Part shown: positions 27,329 to 36,664 of the stretch, piece after piece
Layout of the letters: every line of letters begins with the position of its first letter
How positions within the stretch are numbered: position 1 is the stretch's first letter
Virus record (IMG/VR): IMGVR_UViG_3300013137_000010
Coordinates: 19,241 to 83,240 of that record
DNA from: a virus
Length of the DNA: 64,000 nucleotides
Reading direction: 5' to 3' (one strand)
Program-made: the position numbers and the translations under genes
Notes under the pieces: model-generated
Databases searched by the model: none
What the model was told of the DNA's origin: nothing
What the model saw: the letters and a program-made list of their open reading frames with translations, nothing else

Positions 27329-29050
27329 TTATTGCTTTTTCCAGATAAATTTAATCTGTCCTGAATCATATATTCTATAAATTTTTCTTTCCAACATTAT
27401 TTGATGTTCAGTTTTAGTAGGATCAAAACCATCATTAATAAGTTTATTTTTTCTATATGTAAAACGATGTTTTCTTATTTTATCCACAATGTAATAATAA
27501 TTTGGATTTGTAATGTGGGAATAATTAAAATTTAATTTTTTATATAAATTTCCATTTGAGTAACTTCTATTTGCGTATGTAATAATTTCATTTGGATTAT
27601 AATTAATTGTAAAATAATTAAATAATTTTGATGCCCCTCCAATAACATTAGTATTTAATTTATTACAAAATCTACTTAATTCCCATTCATTTTTTATATT
27701 TTTATCATTCATCACAATTCTTTTATTTCCAAATGTCATTAAACTAATTAATTCCTCATTGTAGTATAGACCTAAACCAATTTTATTTGTTATATAACCT
27801 TGAATATGATTTTTTTCTAAAAATTCCTTAATTACTTTATTATCTGATATTTCTTTTATTTTACATTTTCTGGCAAAAATTCTATTAGTTGTTTTATTTA
27901 ATTTGTTTAATATCATAGATTTAATAATATTTTTTTTATGAATCCAATCATCTTCCCATATGTGGATTAGCTGAATATTTTTTTCTACACATAGATTTGT
28001 TTTATCTAAATGATAGTTATCGGTTTTATTAATTTCATTGTGCCACCATAAACCATTAAATTCAAATGCTAGATTTAAATCGGGTAAATATATATCTAAT
28101 TCTTTACCAATAATATCTTTATCATTAAACGAAATTATTTTATTATAATTTTCTTGAATAAATTGTTTCATTTCAATTTCTAATCCAGAGATACCTTTAT
28201 TAATTGGATTACATTCTGTGCATATTAAAGTGCTGGTTTTTCTTCTAGAATTTAATAAAACGTAATCAATATCAAATATATGACCATTATCGCATTTCAT
28301 TGTATATTTTCTGTTTTTATTGTCAATATTTAATATATTATATTCTTTATAATATTCTTTAATATTTTTTGCTAATGTTAATAATTGATTTTCTTTTGAT
28401 TTAATTTTAATTTTTTCATTTTGTAAAGCATGTTCTACACCATATTTTAATAACATAGTTTCTTTAATTTTATTATTTATTTCTTTGCTTTTTTTTGGAT
28501 TATCAACGCCATAATTTTTCATTAATGTTTTTATTGATTTTATCCTTATTTCTTCTGATTTATTTGGATTATCAACGCCATAATTTTGTAATAAGGTATC
28601 TTTAGATTTCTTTAGTATATTTTCATTTTGCATTGGACTATTTGAACCATATTTTTTATTATTAGTTTTAATAATTTTAGCTTTGATATCACTGTTCATG
28701 GCAGGAGCCTTGGTGCCGTATTTTTCATAAGATTTATTTTCTTTAGTTTTTTTGATATTTGGATCACTACTTATGCAAGCTGTACAACAATATTTATAAT
28801 ATCCCAAAGTTGAATTTTTAAATTTTGTTGTATTATCACAATTTATATTTGCACATTTTACAATTTCTTGCAAATTATTAACATAATGATATACTTTTTC
28901 TTTAAAAGGCAAATCTGATAAATTATCTTTACAAAATTCAATAATATCATTAAATATATCAGGATAATTACTTTTTACATACTTTTCAACATACATCCTA
29001 CCAGATGGTCCATTTTCTTTTTTTATTATTTCTACGAAATTGTTTTTCAT
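27329..29050 (-). CDS. Homing endonuclease with KYGV repeats and Vsr-like nuclease core
   Basis: 573 residues. A Cys cluster (CANINCDN then CCTAC, about 65-95) is followed by five repeats of the type LLQNYGVDNPNKSEEIRIKS (about 105-225). The nuclease core is at about 310-365: ELDIYLPDLNLAFEFNGLWW with His, then LCVEKNIQLIHIWEDDW. The C-terminal 180 residues (LEKNHIQGYITNKIGLGLYY, ELSRFCNK) resemble a fused acetyltransferase-like DNA-binding module seen in such enzymes. It is opposite in strand to its tail-gene neighbours, and was inserted between sheath and dNK genes. Confidence 0.75.
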   Translation of the reverse strand: MKNNFVEIIKKENGPSGRMYVEKYVKSNYPDIFNDIIEFCKDNLSDLPFKEKVYHYVNNLQEIVKCANINCDNTTKFKNSTLGYYKYCCTACISSDPNIKKTKENKSYEKYGTKAPAMNSDIKAKIIKTNNKKYGSNSPMQNENILKKSKDTLLQNYGVDNPNKSEEIRIKSIKTLMKNYGVDNPKKSKEINNKIKETMLLKYGVEHALQNEKIKIKSKENQLLTLAKNIKEYYKEYNILNIDNKNRKYTMKCDNGHIFDIDYVLLNSRRKTSTLICTECNPINKGISGLEIEMKQFIQENYNKIISFNDKDIIGKELDIYLPDLNLAFEFNGLWWHNEINKTDNYHLDKTNLCVEKNIQLIHIWEDDWIHKKNIIKSMILNKLNKTTNRIFARKCKIKEISDNKVIKEFLEKNHIQGYITNKIGLGLYYNEELISLMTFGNKRIVMNDKNIKNEWELSRFCNKLNTNVIGGASKLFNYFTINYNPNEIITYANRSYSNGNLYKKLNFNYSHITNPNYYYIVDKIRKHRFTYRKNKLINDGFDPTKTEHQIMLERKIYRIYDSGQIKFIWKKQ

Positions 29051-29151
29051 TATATGTATCTTTTATTCCTATATATTAAAATATTTATATCATGTTTATC
29101 AACTATACATTAATTTTTTGATATATTTTTTATCAAAAATAATCCAATATT

Positions 29152-29826
29152 ATGCAAATTGCAATAGAATCCACAGTTGGCGCTGGCAAAACTACACTTG
29201 GAAAATTTCTCTCAGAATACACTAATATACAACTTTACGAAGAACTTACCAGTAACGACACCTCAGTTTTATTAGATAAATTTTATGCAGATCAAACCCG
29301 ATGGTCATTCGCACTTCAAATTCACTTTCTAAATGAAAGATTTAGAATGATTAAAGAAATTAATAAATTATCAGAAGGCATTCTAGATAGAAGTATATAT
29401 GGTGATAAAATATTCGCAGAAATGCTTTACGAAGATGAAAAAATGACAAAAGAAGAGTTCAATACCTATAAAACATTGTTCGATAATATGATACAACATA
29501 TTAAACCACCTCATCTTATGATATATCTAAAATGCTCAACTGAAACCGCAGTTCAAAGAATAGCAACCCGCAATAGAGGTATAGAAACTAGCGTACCTAT
29601 TAAATATTGGCTAAGATTAAACGATAAATACGAATCATGGTATAATAACTATAACCAATCTGAAAAAATGAGTTTAGATGTAGATAATTTTAATATTTAC
29701 GATGATAACCAGCGTAAAGACTTTTTAGATAAGATAGTAAATAAATTAGATAGTTTAAGATCACCGGAATATGTTAAAAGAAAGAAATTTGTTCAGGAAA
29801 TTTCTAAAAATATAAGATCATTTTAA
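29152..29826 (+). CDS. Deoxynucleoside kinase (dNK/dCK/dGK family)
   Basis: 224 residues. P-loop ESTVGAGKTT (6-15), the substrate-binding E-R area (LYEELTSN, WSFALQIHFLNERF), DRS motif LDRSIYGDKIFAE (about 78-90) and lid arginines in RIATRNRGIE. It phosphorylates a deoxynucleoside to the monophosphate, salvaging precursors for phage DNA. Which base it prefers cannot be told from sequence. It belongs functionally with the RNR and dUTPase in this window. Confidence 0.88.
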   Translation: MQIAIESTVGAGKTTLGKFLSEYTNIQLYEELTSNDTSVLLDKFYADQTRWSFALQIHFLNERFRMIKEINKLSEGILDRSIYGDKIFAEMLYEDEKMTKEEFNTYKTLFDNMIQHIKPPHLMIYLKCSTETAVQRIATRNRGIETSVPIKYWLRLNDKYESWYNNYNQSEKMSLDVDNFNIYDDNQRKDFLDKIVNKLDSLRSPEYVKRKKFVQEISKNIRSF

Positions 29827-29989
29827 AAACTGGTATATATAAATTTTTTTTAATCGTTTTTTGTATTTTTTGTTAAAAACCTTATTAAATGTGTTAAAAT
29901 TTAAGAAAAAAAGTTTTTCTTCTTAATTTTCAGAGGGAAAGGATATATTATTTATATATATAAAAAAATATAAAAAATAATATAAAAAT

Positions 29990-30553
29990 ATGCCATTAGC
30001 ACATTTCACTGCCATTGATTCTCACAGAGAAAAATGGGAACCCATTCACAAGAATCTATACGAAGTTACGATTATTTTACCAACCGTACTTCAAACGATT
30101 CACCCAAATGCAACTCATTTATTGATGGAGAATACCAAATCGGCTAAGTTCCCAACTTATCCAGATTTACAATCTCAAACACAAAGATTTAAATACTCAA
30201 CTAGAGTATTCGTCATGATGCCTGCACAAACTCACGTTGATGATTTAACTATGACATTCAATCTCAACCAGAATGATGACTATCAAATTTTTTGCTTCAA
30301 AATGCTTAAAGATTGGTATGATTTAGGATGGAACAATGAAACAGGTACACTTCATTACAAGAAAAATTTAGTTGGTGATATTATCATACACCTACACGAC
30401 AAAGAAGGTAAAGTTATCCGTAGAGTTACTTACCATAATGCAATGCTAAGACAATTTACAGGGTTTGAAGAAGTCAACTGGGACGATTCAACAGCAATCT
30501 TCGATCTTTCTTGTACTTGGGTAGCAGACTACTGGGAAGATTTCTACTATTAG
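29990..30553 (+). CDS. Tail tube protein (gp19-like)
   Basis: 187 residues. Reads as a single beta-sandwich tube subunit: LYEVTIILPTVL, then SAKFPTYPDLQSQTQRFKYS, the MTFNLNQNDDYQIFCFKMLK segment and the closing VTYHNAMLRQFTGFEEVNWD. T4 gp19 is 163 residues with the same layout. The 163 bp before it hold a possible terminator of the dNK gene (AAGAAAAA/TTTTTCTT) and a TATATATAAA late-type box. The gene has its own strong terminator downstream. Confidence 0.85.
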   Translation: MPLAHFTAIDSHREKWEPIHKNLYEVTIILPTVLQTIHPNATHLLMENTKSAKFPTYPDLQSQTQRFKYSTRVFVMMPAQTHVDDLTMTFNLNQNDDYQIFCFKMLKDWYDLGWNNETGTLHYKKNLVGDIIIHLHDKEGKVIRRVTYHNAMLRQFTGFEEVNWDDSTAIFDLSCTWVADYWEDFYY

Positions 30554-30581
30554 GCTATAATGCTTATAATCAATAGATTAC

Positions 30582-30613
30582 AAAAAAAGATACAAGAAAT
30601 TGTATCTTTTTTT
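30582..30613 (+). terminator. Intrinsic terminator of the tail tube gene
   Basis: AAAAAAAGATACAA and its complement form a 14-bp stem with a GAAA loop and a T run after it. Confidence 0.85.
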
Positions 30614-30637
30614 GTTTTTATGACTATTGGGAACGAT

Positions 30638-30660
30638 AAATATTTATATATACAAATAAA
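30638..30660 (+). promoter_or_regulatory. Endonuclease-module promoter box
   Basis: AAATATTTATATATA followed by CAAATAAA. The whole 23-base segment is identical to 41452-41474, before another HNH gene, which shows that the modules carry their own promoter. Confidence 0.6.
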
Positions 30661-30666
30661 AAGATT

Positions 30667-31368
30667 ATGGAAAAGCAATGTAGAATTTGTGGAAAAATTA
30701 AATATGTAAATGAATTTCACAAGAAGAAAGGAACATCTGATGGCTATAGAAATGAATGTAAAGAGTGTGTGAAAGATATCCAAAAAAAATATAAGGAAGC
30801 ACCTGGATTTAAAGAAAAACAAAAAGAATATGATAAGAAAAGATATGATGAAAATAGAGAAAGTGTTTTAGAAAGAAAAAAAGAGTATCATAAAGAAAAT
30901 AGAGAAAAAATATTAGTTCAAAAGAAGCAATATAGAAATGATCCTGATAATAAAGAAAGAATTAAGGAATATTTAAATGAATATAGGATTAATAATAAAG
31001 AAGAGTTGAAAGAGTGGAGAAAAAATAATCGACATATTTTAGCAAAGAACCAAGAAAATTATAGATTAAATAATCCTCATATAATCGCTTGGCGTTCTGT
31101 TTTATATTCAACTCTTAAACGACTTGATACTAAAAAACAAGGACATACCATAGATATGTTAGGTTATTCTGCATTAGAATTAAAGCATTATATTGAGAAA
31201 CAATTCACAGAGGGTATGACTTGGAAGAATCATGGTGAGTGGCATATTGACCATATACGTCCTGTAACTAAGTTTGCAACAACTGAAGATGTTAAAATTG
31301 TATGTGCTTTGGAGAATTTACAACCTTTGTGGGCGGATGAAAATTTACATAAAAATAATAAATTTTAA
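30667..31368 (+). CDS. HNH homing endonuclease
   Basis: 233 residues. An N-terminal zinc site (CRICGKIKYVNEF then CKECVK, about 5-38), a long Lys/Glu/Arg helical linker, and a C-terminal HNH domain: GEWHIDHIRPVTKF and ALENLQPLWADENLHKNN. The module is bounded by the tube terminator and a convergent gene whose end it overlaps by 4 bp. Confidence 0.85.
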   Translation: MEKQCRICGKIKYVNEFHKKKGTSDGYRNECKECVKDIQKKYKEAPGFKEKQKEYDKKRYDENRESVLERKKEYHKENREKILVQKKQYRNDPDNKERIKEYLNEYRINNKEELKEWRKNNRHILAKNQENYRLNNPHIIAWRSVLYSTLKRLDTKKQGHTIDMLGYSALELKHYIEKQFTEGMTWKNHGEWHIDHIRPVTKFATTEDVKIVCALENLQPLWADENLHKNNKF

Positions 31369-32003
31369 TAAACTCTAATTTCTGATATTAGAATATCTAA
31401 GGTATTGGGATACTTAATTTTCTCATTAATCCATGCTGAATAAAATGTTATATAAGCTGGTCCTGGTTTAAACCAGGAAATATCTATCATTGGATTACCT
31501 GTAGGTGGTATTCCCCCATAAAATTTAAGTATTCTTCCGTTTTTTATTTCAAACTTATAACTATTCGGATCTGTGATATATTTAGGTGAATGTCCAATTT
31601 GCTCGTATTGTGGTATTATTGTATATGTTTCTATAGTTGGCGTGTAGAGACCTCTGAATTCATTTATTTTTGGATTTTTATTTCCTAATATTTTCCATTG
31701 TGGACCGTGTTGATAATATAAATTATAATATTCTTTTTCGTCATCCGCATTTAATGTAAGGATACTAGAATTTATTGGTTCTATTTTTGTTGATACTTTT
31801 GGCATTAGTTGGCATACTATACTTGGTGAACCTTGTCCTGATATAATATGAAAAGGTGGTTCTACTGTCCATAGATATGAATTCTTTTTTGCACCCTCAT
31901 AATGTAATTTATAAAGAATTTGTGGTTGTGAATAGCCAGGTGGTTTATTTGGATAGGAATGCTCTAGTGTCGTGTTGGATATAAAATTTTCAGATATAAT
32001 CAT
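31365..32003 (-). CDS. Protein with PKD/Ig-like repeats, probable virion decoration
   Basis: 212 residues. Two segments fit the PKD-like pattern of a W/F-containing strand, G-G/Q-G turn and V-strand: YLWTVEPPFHIISGQGSPSI (about 43-62) and the region KFEIKNGRILKFYGG then IDISWFKPGPAYITF (about 145-190). No signal peptide. Ig-like domains of this kind are common on phage surfaces, where they bind host glycans. It is surrounded by tail genes but on the opposite strand. Assignment is tentative. Confidence 0.5.
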   Translation of the reverse strand: MIISENFISNTTLEHSYPNKPPGYSQPQILYKLHYEGAKKNSYLWTVEPPFHIISGQGSPSIVCQLMPKVSTKIEPINSSILTLNADDEKEYYNLYYQHGPQWKILGNKNPKINEFRGLYTPTIETYTIIPQYEQIGHSPKYITDPNSYKFEIKNGRILKFYGGIPPTGNPMIDISWFKPGPAYITFYSAWINEKIKYPNTLDILISEIRVY

Positions 32004-32097
32004 TTTAGCACATTTTCTTTTATATATTAATTAATTAATCTAATTTTTTTAAGGGGACGGGATTGTTTTAATATATAAATAAAAATAATATTTTAAT

Positions 32098-33057
32098 ATG
32101 AGTGATAATTTTAAAAATAAAAAAGAAGAAGATGCACTAAATTACTTAGAAAAAAATTTTGTTGGTGGTGAGCAAGATAATTCTATTGAGTCGGTTAAGA
32201 AAGTAGATTTATCTTATTTTGATAGTGTACCTTCTAATGAATATATTGCTATACCGTTGGATGTTTTACCGTGTGGTACATTTTATAAACAAGGAACAAA
32301 GATTAGTATTAGAGCCGCTAGAGTTCAAGAAGTTCAGGCTTATTCTGTTGTTGATGATAATAATTATCTAGATATAACTGAGAAGATGAATGGTATTTTG
32401 GCTTCTTGTATAAAATATTATTATCCTAATGGTATGCAAGGATCTTATAAAGATATTAAAGATGGTGATAGATTATTTTTAATTTTTATGATTAGAGAAT
32501 TAACTTTTCCTGGTGGTAAAAATTTATCGAAAGAAGTAACTTGTGGTAACTGTGGTAATGAATTTAAGATGGAATTAAGAGCCACTGGAACTGAAGCAAA
32601 TGGTAAAACTTTTGTTAATTATGAGATGCCAGAGAAACTTTTTAAATTTTTTGATCCTACTGAAAGAGTTTTTTCTTTTAATATAGAAGGTGCAGATTAT
32701 AAATTAGCACCTCCTACTATAGGTATACAGGAGATATTTTTCGGTGATATTAAGAATAAGATTCAGGTTGATAAAAATCCTAATGTTGCATTTTTAAAAG
32801 TTGCTTCATTTATGCTACATGATAGAAATAGAATCACCGAAGATGGTATTAAAGTTAAGGAGCAAGAATTTAAAAAATTGAGTATGTCAACTTTTCAAAT
32901 TTTGAATAGTGCTGTAAATCAGATGGTTTTTGGTATAAAGGAACTTAAGTGTAACTGTCCATCGTGTGGAGTGGAGGTCCGCACTGATATGTCCTTTCCC
33001 ACAGGAGCCTCAAATATTTTCGTTATTCCAGATGCCTTTGACGAATATTTTGGATAA
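32098..33057 (+). CDS. Baseplate hub assembly protein, gp26-like
   Basis: 319 residues; T4 gp26 has 208. The body follows the gp26 pattern: IPLDVLPCGTFYKQG, then ISIRAARVQEVQAY, ILASCIKYYY and DGDRLFLIFMIRELTFPGG. Two Cys pairs (VTCGNCGNEF at about 154-163 and CNCPSCGVEV at about 292-301) form a zinc site that other members share. It acts in assembly of the central baseplate hub. A TATATAAATA late-type box is about 20 bp upstream. Confidence 0.65.
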   Translation: MSDNFKNKKEEDALNYLEKNFVGGEQDNSIESVKKVDLSYFDSVPSNEYIAIPLDVLPCGTFYKQGTKISIRAARVQEVQAYSVVDDNNYLDITEKMNGILASCIKYYYPNGMQGSYKDIKDGDRLFLIFMIRELTFPGGKNLSKEVTCGNCGNEFKMELRATGTEANGKTFVNYEMPEKLFKFFDPTERVFSFNIEGADYKLAPPTIGIQEIFFGDIKNKIQVDKNPNVAFLKVASFMLHDRNRITEDGIKVKEQEFKKLSMSTFQILNSAVNQMVFGIKELKCNCPSCGVEVRTDMSFPTGASNIFVIPDAFDEYFG

Positions 33058-33070
33058 TAAATTTGGATTC

Positions 33071-33280
33071 ATGGATATTGATCATATTCCACCTAGATAT
33101 ATGAATGAATTGGCTTGGTGGGAATTTGAGGAATATGTTAAAAGACTGAATGATAGAATAGAAAGAGAAAATAAAGCGCATAAGGATTCTGAGAAAAATC
33201 AACCTAAGATACCTGATTATTCAAACAAAATACCGAATGTTGGTTCAATGATGAGCAATTTAGGAAAATATAAACCATAA
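33071..33280 (+). CDS. Small protein following the gp26-like gene
   Basis: 69 residues from the ATG at 33071 (MDIDHIPPRYMNELAWWEFE). An in-frame ATG at 33029 would lengthen it by 14 residues and overlap the gp26-like gene; the shorter start is preferred because the extension looks unlike coding sequence of this phage. Polar, no known family. Probably co-transcribed with the gp26-like gene. Confidence 0.6.
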   Translation: MDIDHIPPRYMNELAWWEFEEYVKRLNDRIERENKAHKDSEKNQPKIPDYSNKIPNVGSMMSNLGKYKP

Positions 33281-33287
33281 TCTTCAG

Positions 33288-33314
33288 AAAAGTTCACAAA
33301 ATGTGAACTTTTTT
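33288..33314 (+). terminator. Intrinsic terminator
   Basis: AAAAGTTCAC and GTGAACTTTT arms with an AAAAT loop, then T residues; ends the gp26-like operon. Confidence 0.8.
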
Positions 33315-33355
33315 GATTTTAAAATTAAATATATAAGAAAAAATAATTTAACACT

Positions 33356-33562
33356 ATGAAAAATATTAAGTCTTATAATGAATTTAATCAAACACCTGTA
33401 AATGAATCTTTTACAATAACATTAGATCAATTACCAAGCATTGGTGATATAGTAGATAAGGTAAGTTGGAGAGAGGGTGAGAAGATTGCGTTTATAGATT
33501 TTAAGGGAATTAAAAATATACCTGTTCAAATTACAAAAAAAGAATCAAGTTCAGAAATTTAA
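33356..33562 (+). CDS. Small protein with capsid-targeting-like N-terminus
   Basis: 68 residues. The N-terminus MKNIKSYNEFNQTPVNES resembles the T4 capsid-targeting sequence (MKTYQEFIAEA), which sends internal proteins into the prohead and is cut off after a Glu. The remaining residues predict a small beta-barrel. First of three genes (33356-34922) in one direction after a terminator. Confidence 0.6.
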   Translation: MKNIKSYNEFNQTPVNESFTITLDQLPSIGDIVDKVSWREGEKIAFIDFKGIKNIPVQITKKESSSEI

Positions 33563-33583
33563 GATTTAGAGACCGCCTAATTT

Positions 33584-34051
33584 ATGATTAGTTTTTATGA
33601 ATATATAATGGAAGCTGTAAGTCATCATAGACTTTCAGGTGTCGTACTTATTTATAATAATAAGATTTTATTGGTTAGACCTAAGAAATTTAGAAGAAAT
33701 ATGAGAAAATGGTCTATACCAAAGGGTCATATTGAGGCAAAGATGAATAAAATGGAAACTGCTCTAAAAGAATTAAGAGAAGAATCTAGAATAAAATTAA
33801 ATAAACAAAAACTAAAAAAGTCTGAAAAAATTACAATTAAATATTTTAAAGCTGGTTACAATAAAGAATTAACATGTTATGTTGTTAAAGTTGAAAGGTA
33901 TGAAATTAACGTTAGATTATTTAATGATATGATATTAAGTAATTTTTTAAAAGGTGAGACTGTGGAGGCTGGTTTTTTTAATAAAAATGATGCAAAAAGA
34001 ATTATAGAAAGACATCAATTACAATTATTGAATTTTTTAGATTATGAATAA
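33584..34051 (+). CDS. NUDIX-fold protein with capsid-targeting-like N-terminus
   Basis: 155 residues. After MISFYEYIMEA, the NUDIX fold is clear (GVVLIYNNKILLVRP, then KWSIPKGHIE). The NUDIX box (about 47-69, GHIEAKMNKMETALKELREE) keeps the ELREE metal-binding end but has Met where the first Glu is expected and Lys and Arg at two other consensus positions. Activity may be altered. The N-terminus fits the CTS-like motif of its neighbours, so it could be packaged in the head. It overlaps the HAD-like gene by 8 bp. Confidence 0.75.
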   Translation: MISFYEYIMEAVSHHRLSGVVLIYNNKILLVRPKKFRRNMRKWSIPKGHIEAKMNKMETALKELREESRIKLNKQKLKKSEKITIKYFKAGYNKELTCYVVKVERYEINVRLFNDMILSNFLKGETVEAGFFNKNDAKRIIERHQLQLLNFLDYE

Positions 34052-34922
34052 AGAAATTGCTTTTTTTGATTTGGATAATACTCTTTGGTTTATAAAGAGT
34101 GATATTTGGGTAATTGATAAGAATGATCCATCTAAACCGATTTTAAAAATTTCACCTATTGAATTTGCTCTTATTAAAAGTGGAATTTATGTTAAGGATG
34201 ATATTTTAATTGAATTCAATGGTGATAGTTTTTATATTTCTAAAGATATGGTTGAAAGAATTCAAAGAAAGAAAAATATTAGATTGGGTAATATTGGTAT
34301 TTCTTATGCTGAATTTTTTGATGAAGATATACTCAATAAGAAAGAGGTTCAATTGTTGCTTAATAATATTAGGCATTTAATAGGTAAAAATATTGAAATT
34401 GGTGTTTTAACTGCTAGAAGTGATAGAAAAAAGCATGCAAATTTACTTAATAAATTGAGATTAAAATTAAAAGAATATGGTTTCGAAATAAACAAGATAT
34501 ATTTTGTTTCTGAATCAATTAAATTGGTCGGACATTTAGATAAAGTTTTTTATGATAAAAATAAAATTCTATTAGAACATTTAGTTGGTTTAACAATTGA
34601 AAAAGATAGATTTGTACCCATTAAAAAAGAAGCATATAATACTGTTTATTTTTACGATGATATTAAATCAAATATAGTAAATGCTAATAATTTACAAGAG
34701 TATTTTGATATTTTAGTTAGGAATAGTGATGATGAGTGTCAGGAATATATAAATAATAGATTGGAAAATAACAAATTAATCTTGACTACCAATTTAATTA
34801 CTAATAATGAAGAAAATCCATTTGAAATAGAAACCATAGAATTAAAATTTCCTATTAAATTTCCTCTTAAAGTTTCAGATAATAAACTTACTATTAAATT
34901 TCAAGATTTCAAAAATAAATAA
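34044..34922 (+). CDS. HAD-superfamily phosphatase-like protein
   Basis: 292 residues. Motif I is FFDLDNTLW (7-15, nucleophile Asp and acid Asp), motif II LTARS (about 124-128), motif IV YFYDD (about 204-208). A C-terminal 80-residue extension has beta strands and no known match. HAD enzymes remove phosphate from small molecules or nucleic acid ends; T4 Pnkp-type 3' phosphatase is a HAD, but this protein lacks the kinase part. It is coupled to the NUDIX gene. Confidence 0.75.
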   Translation: MNKEIAFFDLDNTLWFIKSDIWVIDKNDPSKPILKISPIEFALIKSGIYVKDDILIEFNGDSFYISKDMVERIQRKKNIRLGNIGISYAEFFDEDILNKKEVQLLLNNIRHLIGKNIEIGVLTARSDRKKHANLLNKLRLKLKEYGFEINKIYFVSESIKLVGHLDKVFYDKNKILLEHLVGLTIEKDRFVPIKKEAYNTVYFYDDIKSNIVNANNLQEYFDILVRNSDDECQEYINNRLENNKLILTTNLITNNEENPFEIETIELKFPIKFPLKVSDNKLTIKFQDFKNK

Positions 34923-34923
34923 C

Positions 34924-36576
34924 TTATGGTGATGGTGTAGTTGTTGTAGTAGTTGTTCCACAAGCAAGAACACAACTAACATAACCAGTTAATAATGTAT
35001 GCTCTGGATAAGCTCCAGATGTTGTTGGACCTTGAATTTGTAATGCAACAGAGCCAGATAGATAATATTTACCATAATCACCAGGTGCCACATAATCTAA
35101 TGTTTTTATATCATAAGTGCTATTCAATGTACATCCTGGACAACTAAATTCTTTAACAGTATAATAATTATAAGGATCTGGTGCTGGTGTAGTAGTTGGT
35201 AATGATGTTGTTGGTGAAAATATGGTTGTAGTTGTTGTTGTTTCACCACCGTCTGTAGTAGTTGTTGTAGTTTCGGATGATCCTGTTGTTGTGGTTGTTG
35301 TCTCTGATGAACTTCCGGATGGACTAACACCGCTACTTCCGCTTGCTCCGCTTGTTCCACTTGTGCCAGGTTTTCCACTAGAACCGCTAGTACCACTAGT
35401 TCCAGATGCGCCTTTTTCTGGCATAGGTCTTATTTTAATTCTGACTGTTCCTTCTTTAACCTCGCCAGTAGTTTTATCTGTAACTTTAGCCGTATAGATT
35501 GTTGTTTTTTCAGGAGCTATACTAACATTTCTATCTGTTCCGATTACATTACCTTGATCATCAGTCCATTGATAATCATAATCCCAACTTCCACCACTTG
35601 GATATGCATCTAATTTTGTAGATTCACCTGGTTCTAAATTCGTATCACTTGCTCTTGGATCTACTTCTAGCTTCTGTTCATCTTTTTTCTTCATTAATTT
35701 TTTGAATGCTTCAACTACTTTATTTAATAATCCTAATATTGAAGTTAAAGAACCTATTATACCTAAAATTACAGTTATTACAGCGATAATTTGAGAAATT
35801 ATTGCTTGAGCTTGTTTTGAAAGTACTATACCTAATTTTTTTAATACACTTAAAAATGGTAATAATTCTGCTACCTTTTCTTGAAGTGCTTTAATAGTTC
35901 TAAATACTGTTTGAACAGCGGTTAATGCTGTCGGTACACCTGAACCTGGTGGTATTATGATTATTGAAGAAATTAGAGATAATAATGCAAGTACAATTTG
36001 AATAATAGCTTCAGGTAAAGCAAGTATGAATTCTGCAATTTTAATTGCCAATTGCTTTAAATCTTCCTTTAATCCTTTGACCAAATCTTTTGCATCTTTA
36101 AACATAGGATGCTTAGTATCCATAGGTGGCATATAATCTTCTTCACCAGGATGAGCAACACATTCTATATTACTATCATCATAATTTGCATTCTTATACC
36201 ATACCCATGCGGATCCTTCATAATCTTTGTCGTATAGCTTACCATCTTTATAAAAAACTTTACCATATACAATTAATTGTGCTCTTTCTTCATCAATCGG
36301 TTCTGCACCTGGAAACCAACCAGGATTGAATTTACTGCCTTGAATAATTAACATTTTTTTAGAGATCTGTCTAGGTGATAATAAAAATTTATCTTGGATT
36401 AATTTCCAAATCATATTTGCTACATCTTTAATTCCAGGTAGACCTATTTCTTGTAGTTTATTTATTTTATCTTTAGCATCATCAATAATTTTTTCAAAAT
36501 CATCCACATTGGGACTATTAAAATTTTCCTTGTCCAAAGGATTAGGAATTAATTGTTTTAAAAATTCGATTGGCAT
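34924..36576 (-). CDS. Virion surface protein with Ig-like domain, collagen-like and Thr-rich stalks
   Basis: 550 residues from the ATG at 36576 (MPIEFLKQLIPNPLDKEN); the frame is open for 40 more codons upstream but these overlap the divergent gene at 36665. Hydrophobic helices span about 180-290. An Ig/PKD-like domain follows (LEPGESTKLDAYPSGG, then YDYQWTDDQGN). Next come GTSGTSGSSG-type triplets and three runs of six Thr separated by SSE, DGGE and similar, then a Cys-containing end domain closed by another Thr run. Such mixtures are typical of phage fibres and fibritin-like appendages. The host probably glycosylates nothing here; Thr runs more likely form an extended stalk. Confidence 0.65.
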   Translation of the reverse strand: MPIEFLKQLIPNPLDKENFNSPNVDDFEKIIDDAKDKINKLQEIGLPGIKDVANMIWKLIQDKFLLSPRQISKKMLIIQGSKFNPGWFPGAEPIDEERAQLIVYGKVFYKDGKLYDKDYEGSAWVWYKNANYDDSNIECVAHPGEEDYMPPMDTKHPMFKDAKDLVKGLKEDLKQLAIKIAEFILALPEAIIQIVLALLSLISSIIIIPPGSGVPTALTAVQTVFRTIKALQEKVAELLPFLSVLKKLGIVLSKQAQAIISQIIAVITVILGIIGSLTSILGLLNKVVEAFKKLMKKKDEQKLEVDPRASDTNLEPGESTKLDAYPSGGSWDYDYQWTDDQGNVIGTDRNVSIAPEKTTIYTAKVTDKTTGEVKEGTVRIKIRPMPEKGASGTSGTSGSSGKPGTSGTSGASGSSGVSPSGSSSETTTTTTGSSETTTTTTDGGETTTTTTIFSPTTSLPTTTPAPDPYNYYTVKEFSCPGCTLNSTYDIKTLDYVAPGDYGKYYLSGSVALQIQGPTTSGAYPEHTLLTGYVSCVLACGTTTTTTTPSP

Positions 36577-36664
36577 TGATAAAAATATTTTATGATATAT
36601 ATTAAATTCTTTATTCTCAAAATGATTTTGAAAAATTAATATATAAAAAAAAATATTTAAACAA

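Noticed and set aside
32966-33070. Long overlapping start for the gene at 33071
   Set aside because: It would overlap the zinc-ribbon end of the gp26-like protein by 30 codons and reads unlike phage protein.
35222-35497. Val-rich plus-strand frame opposite the Thr-rich stalk
   Set aside because: It is the complement of the GGT/ACT-type repeats of the minus-strand protein and has no start context or family.
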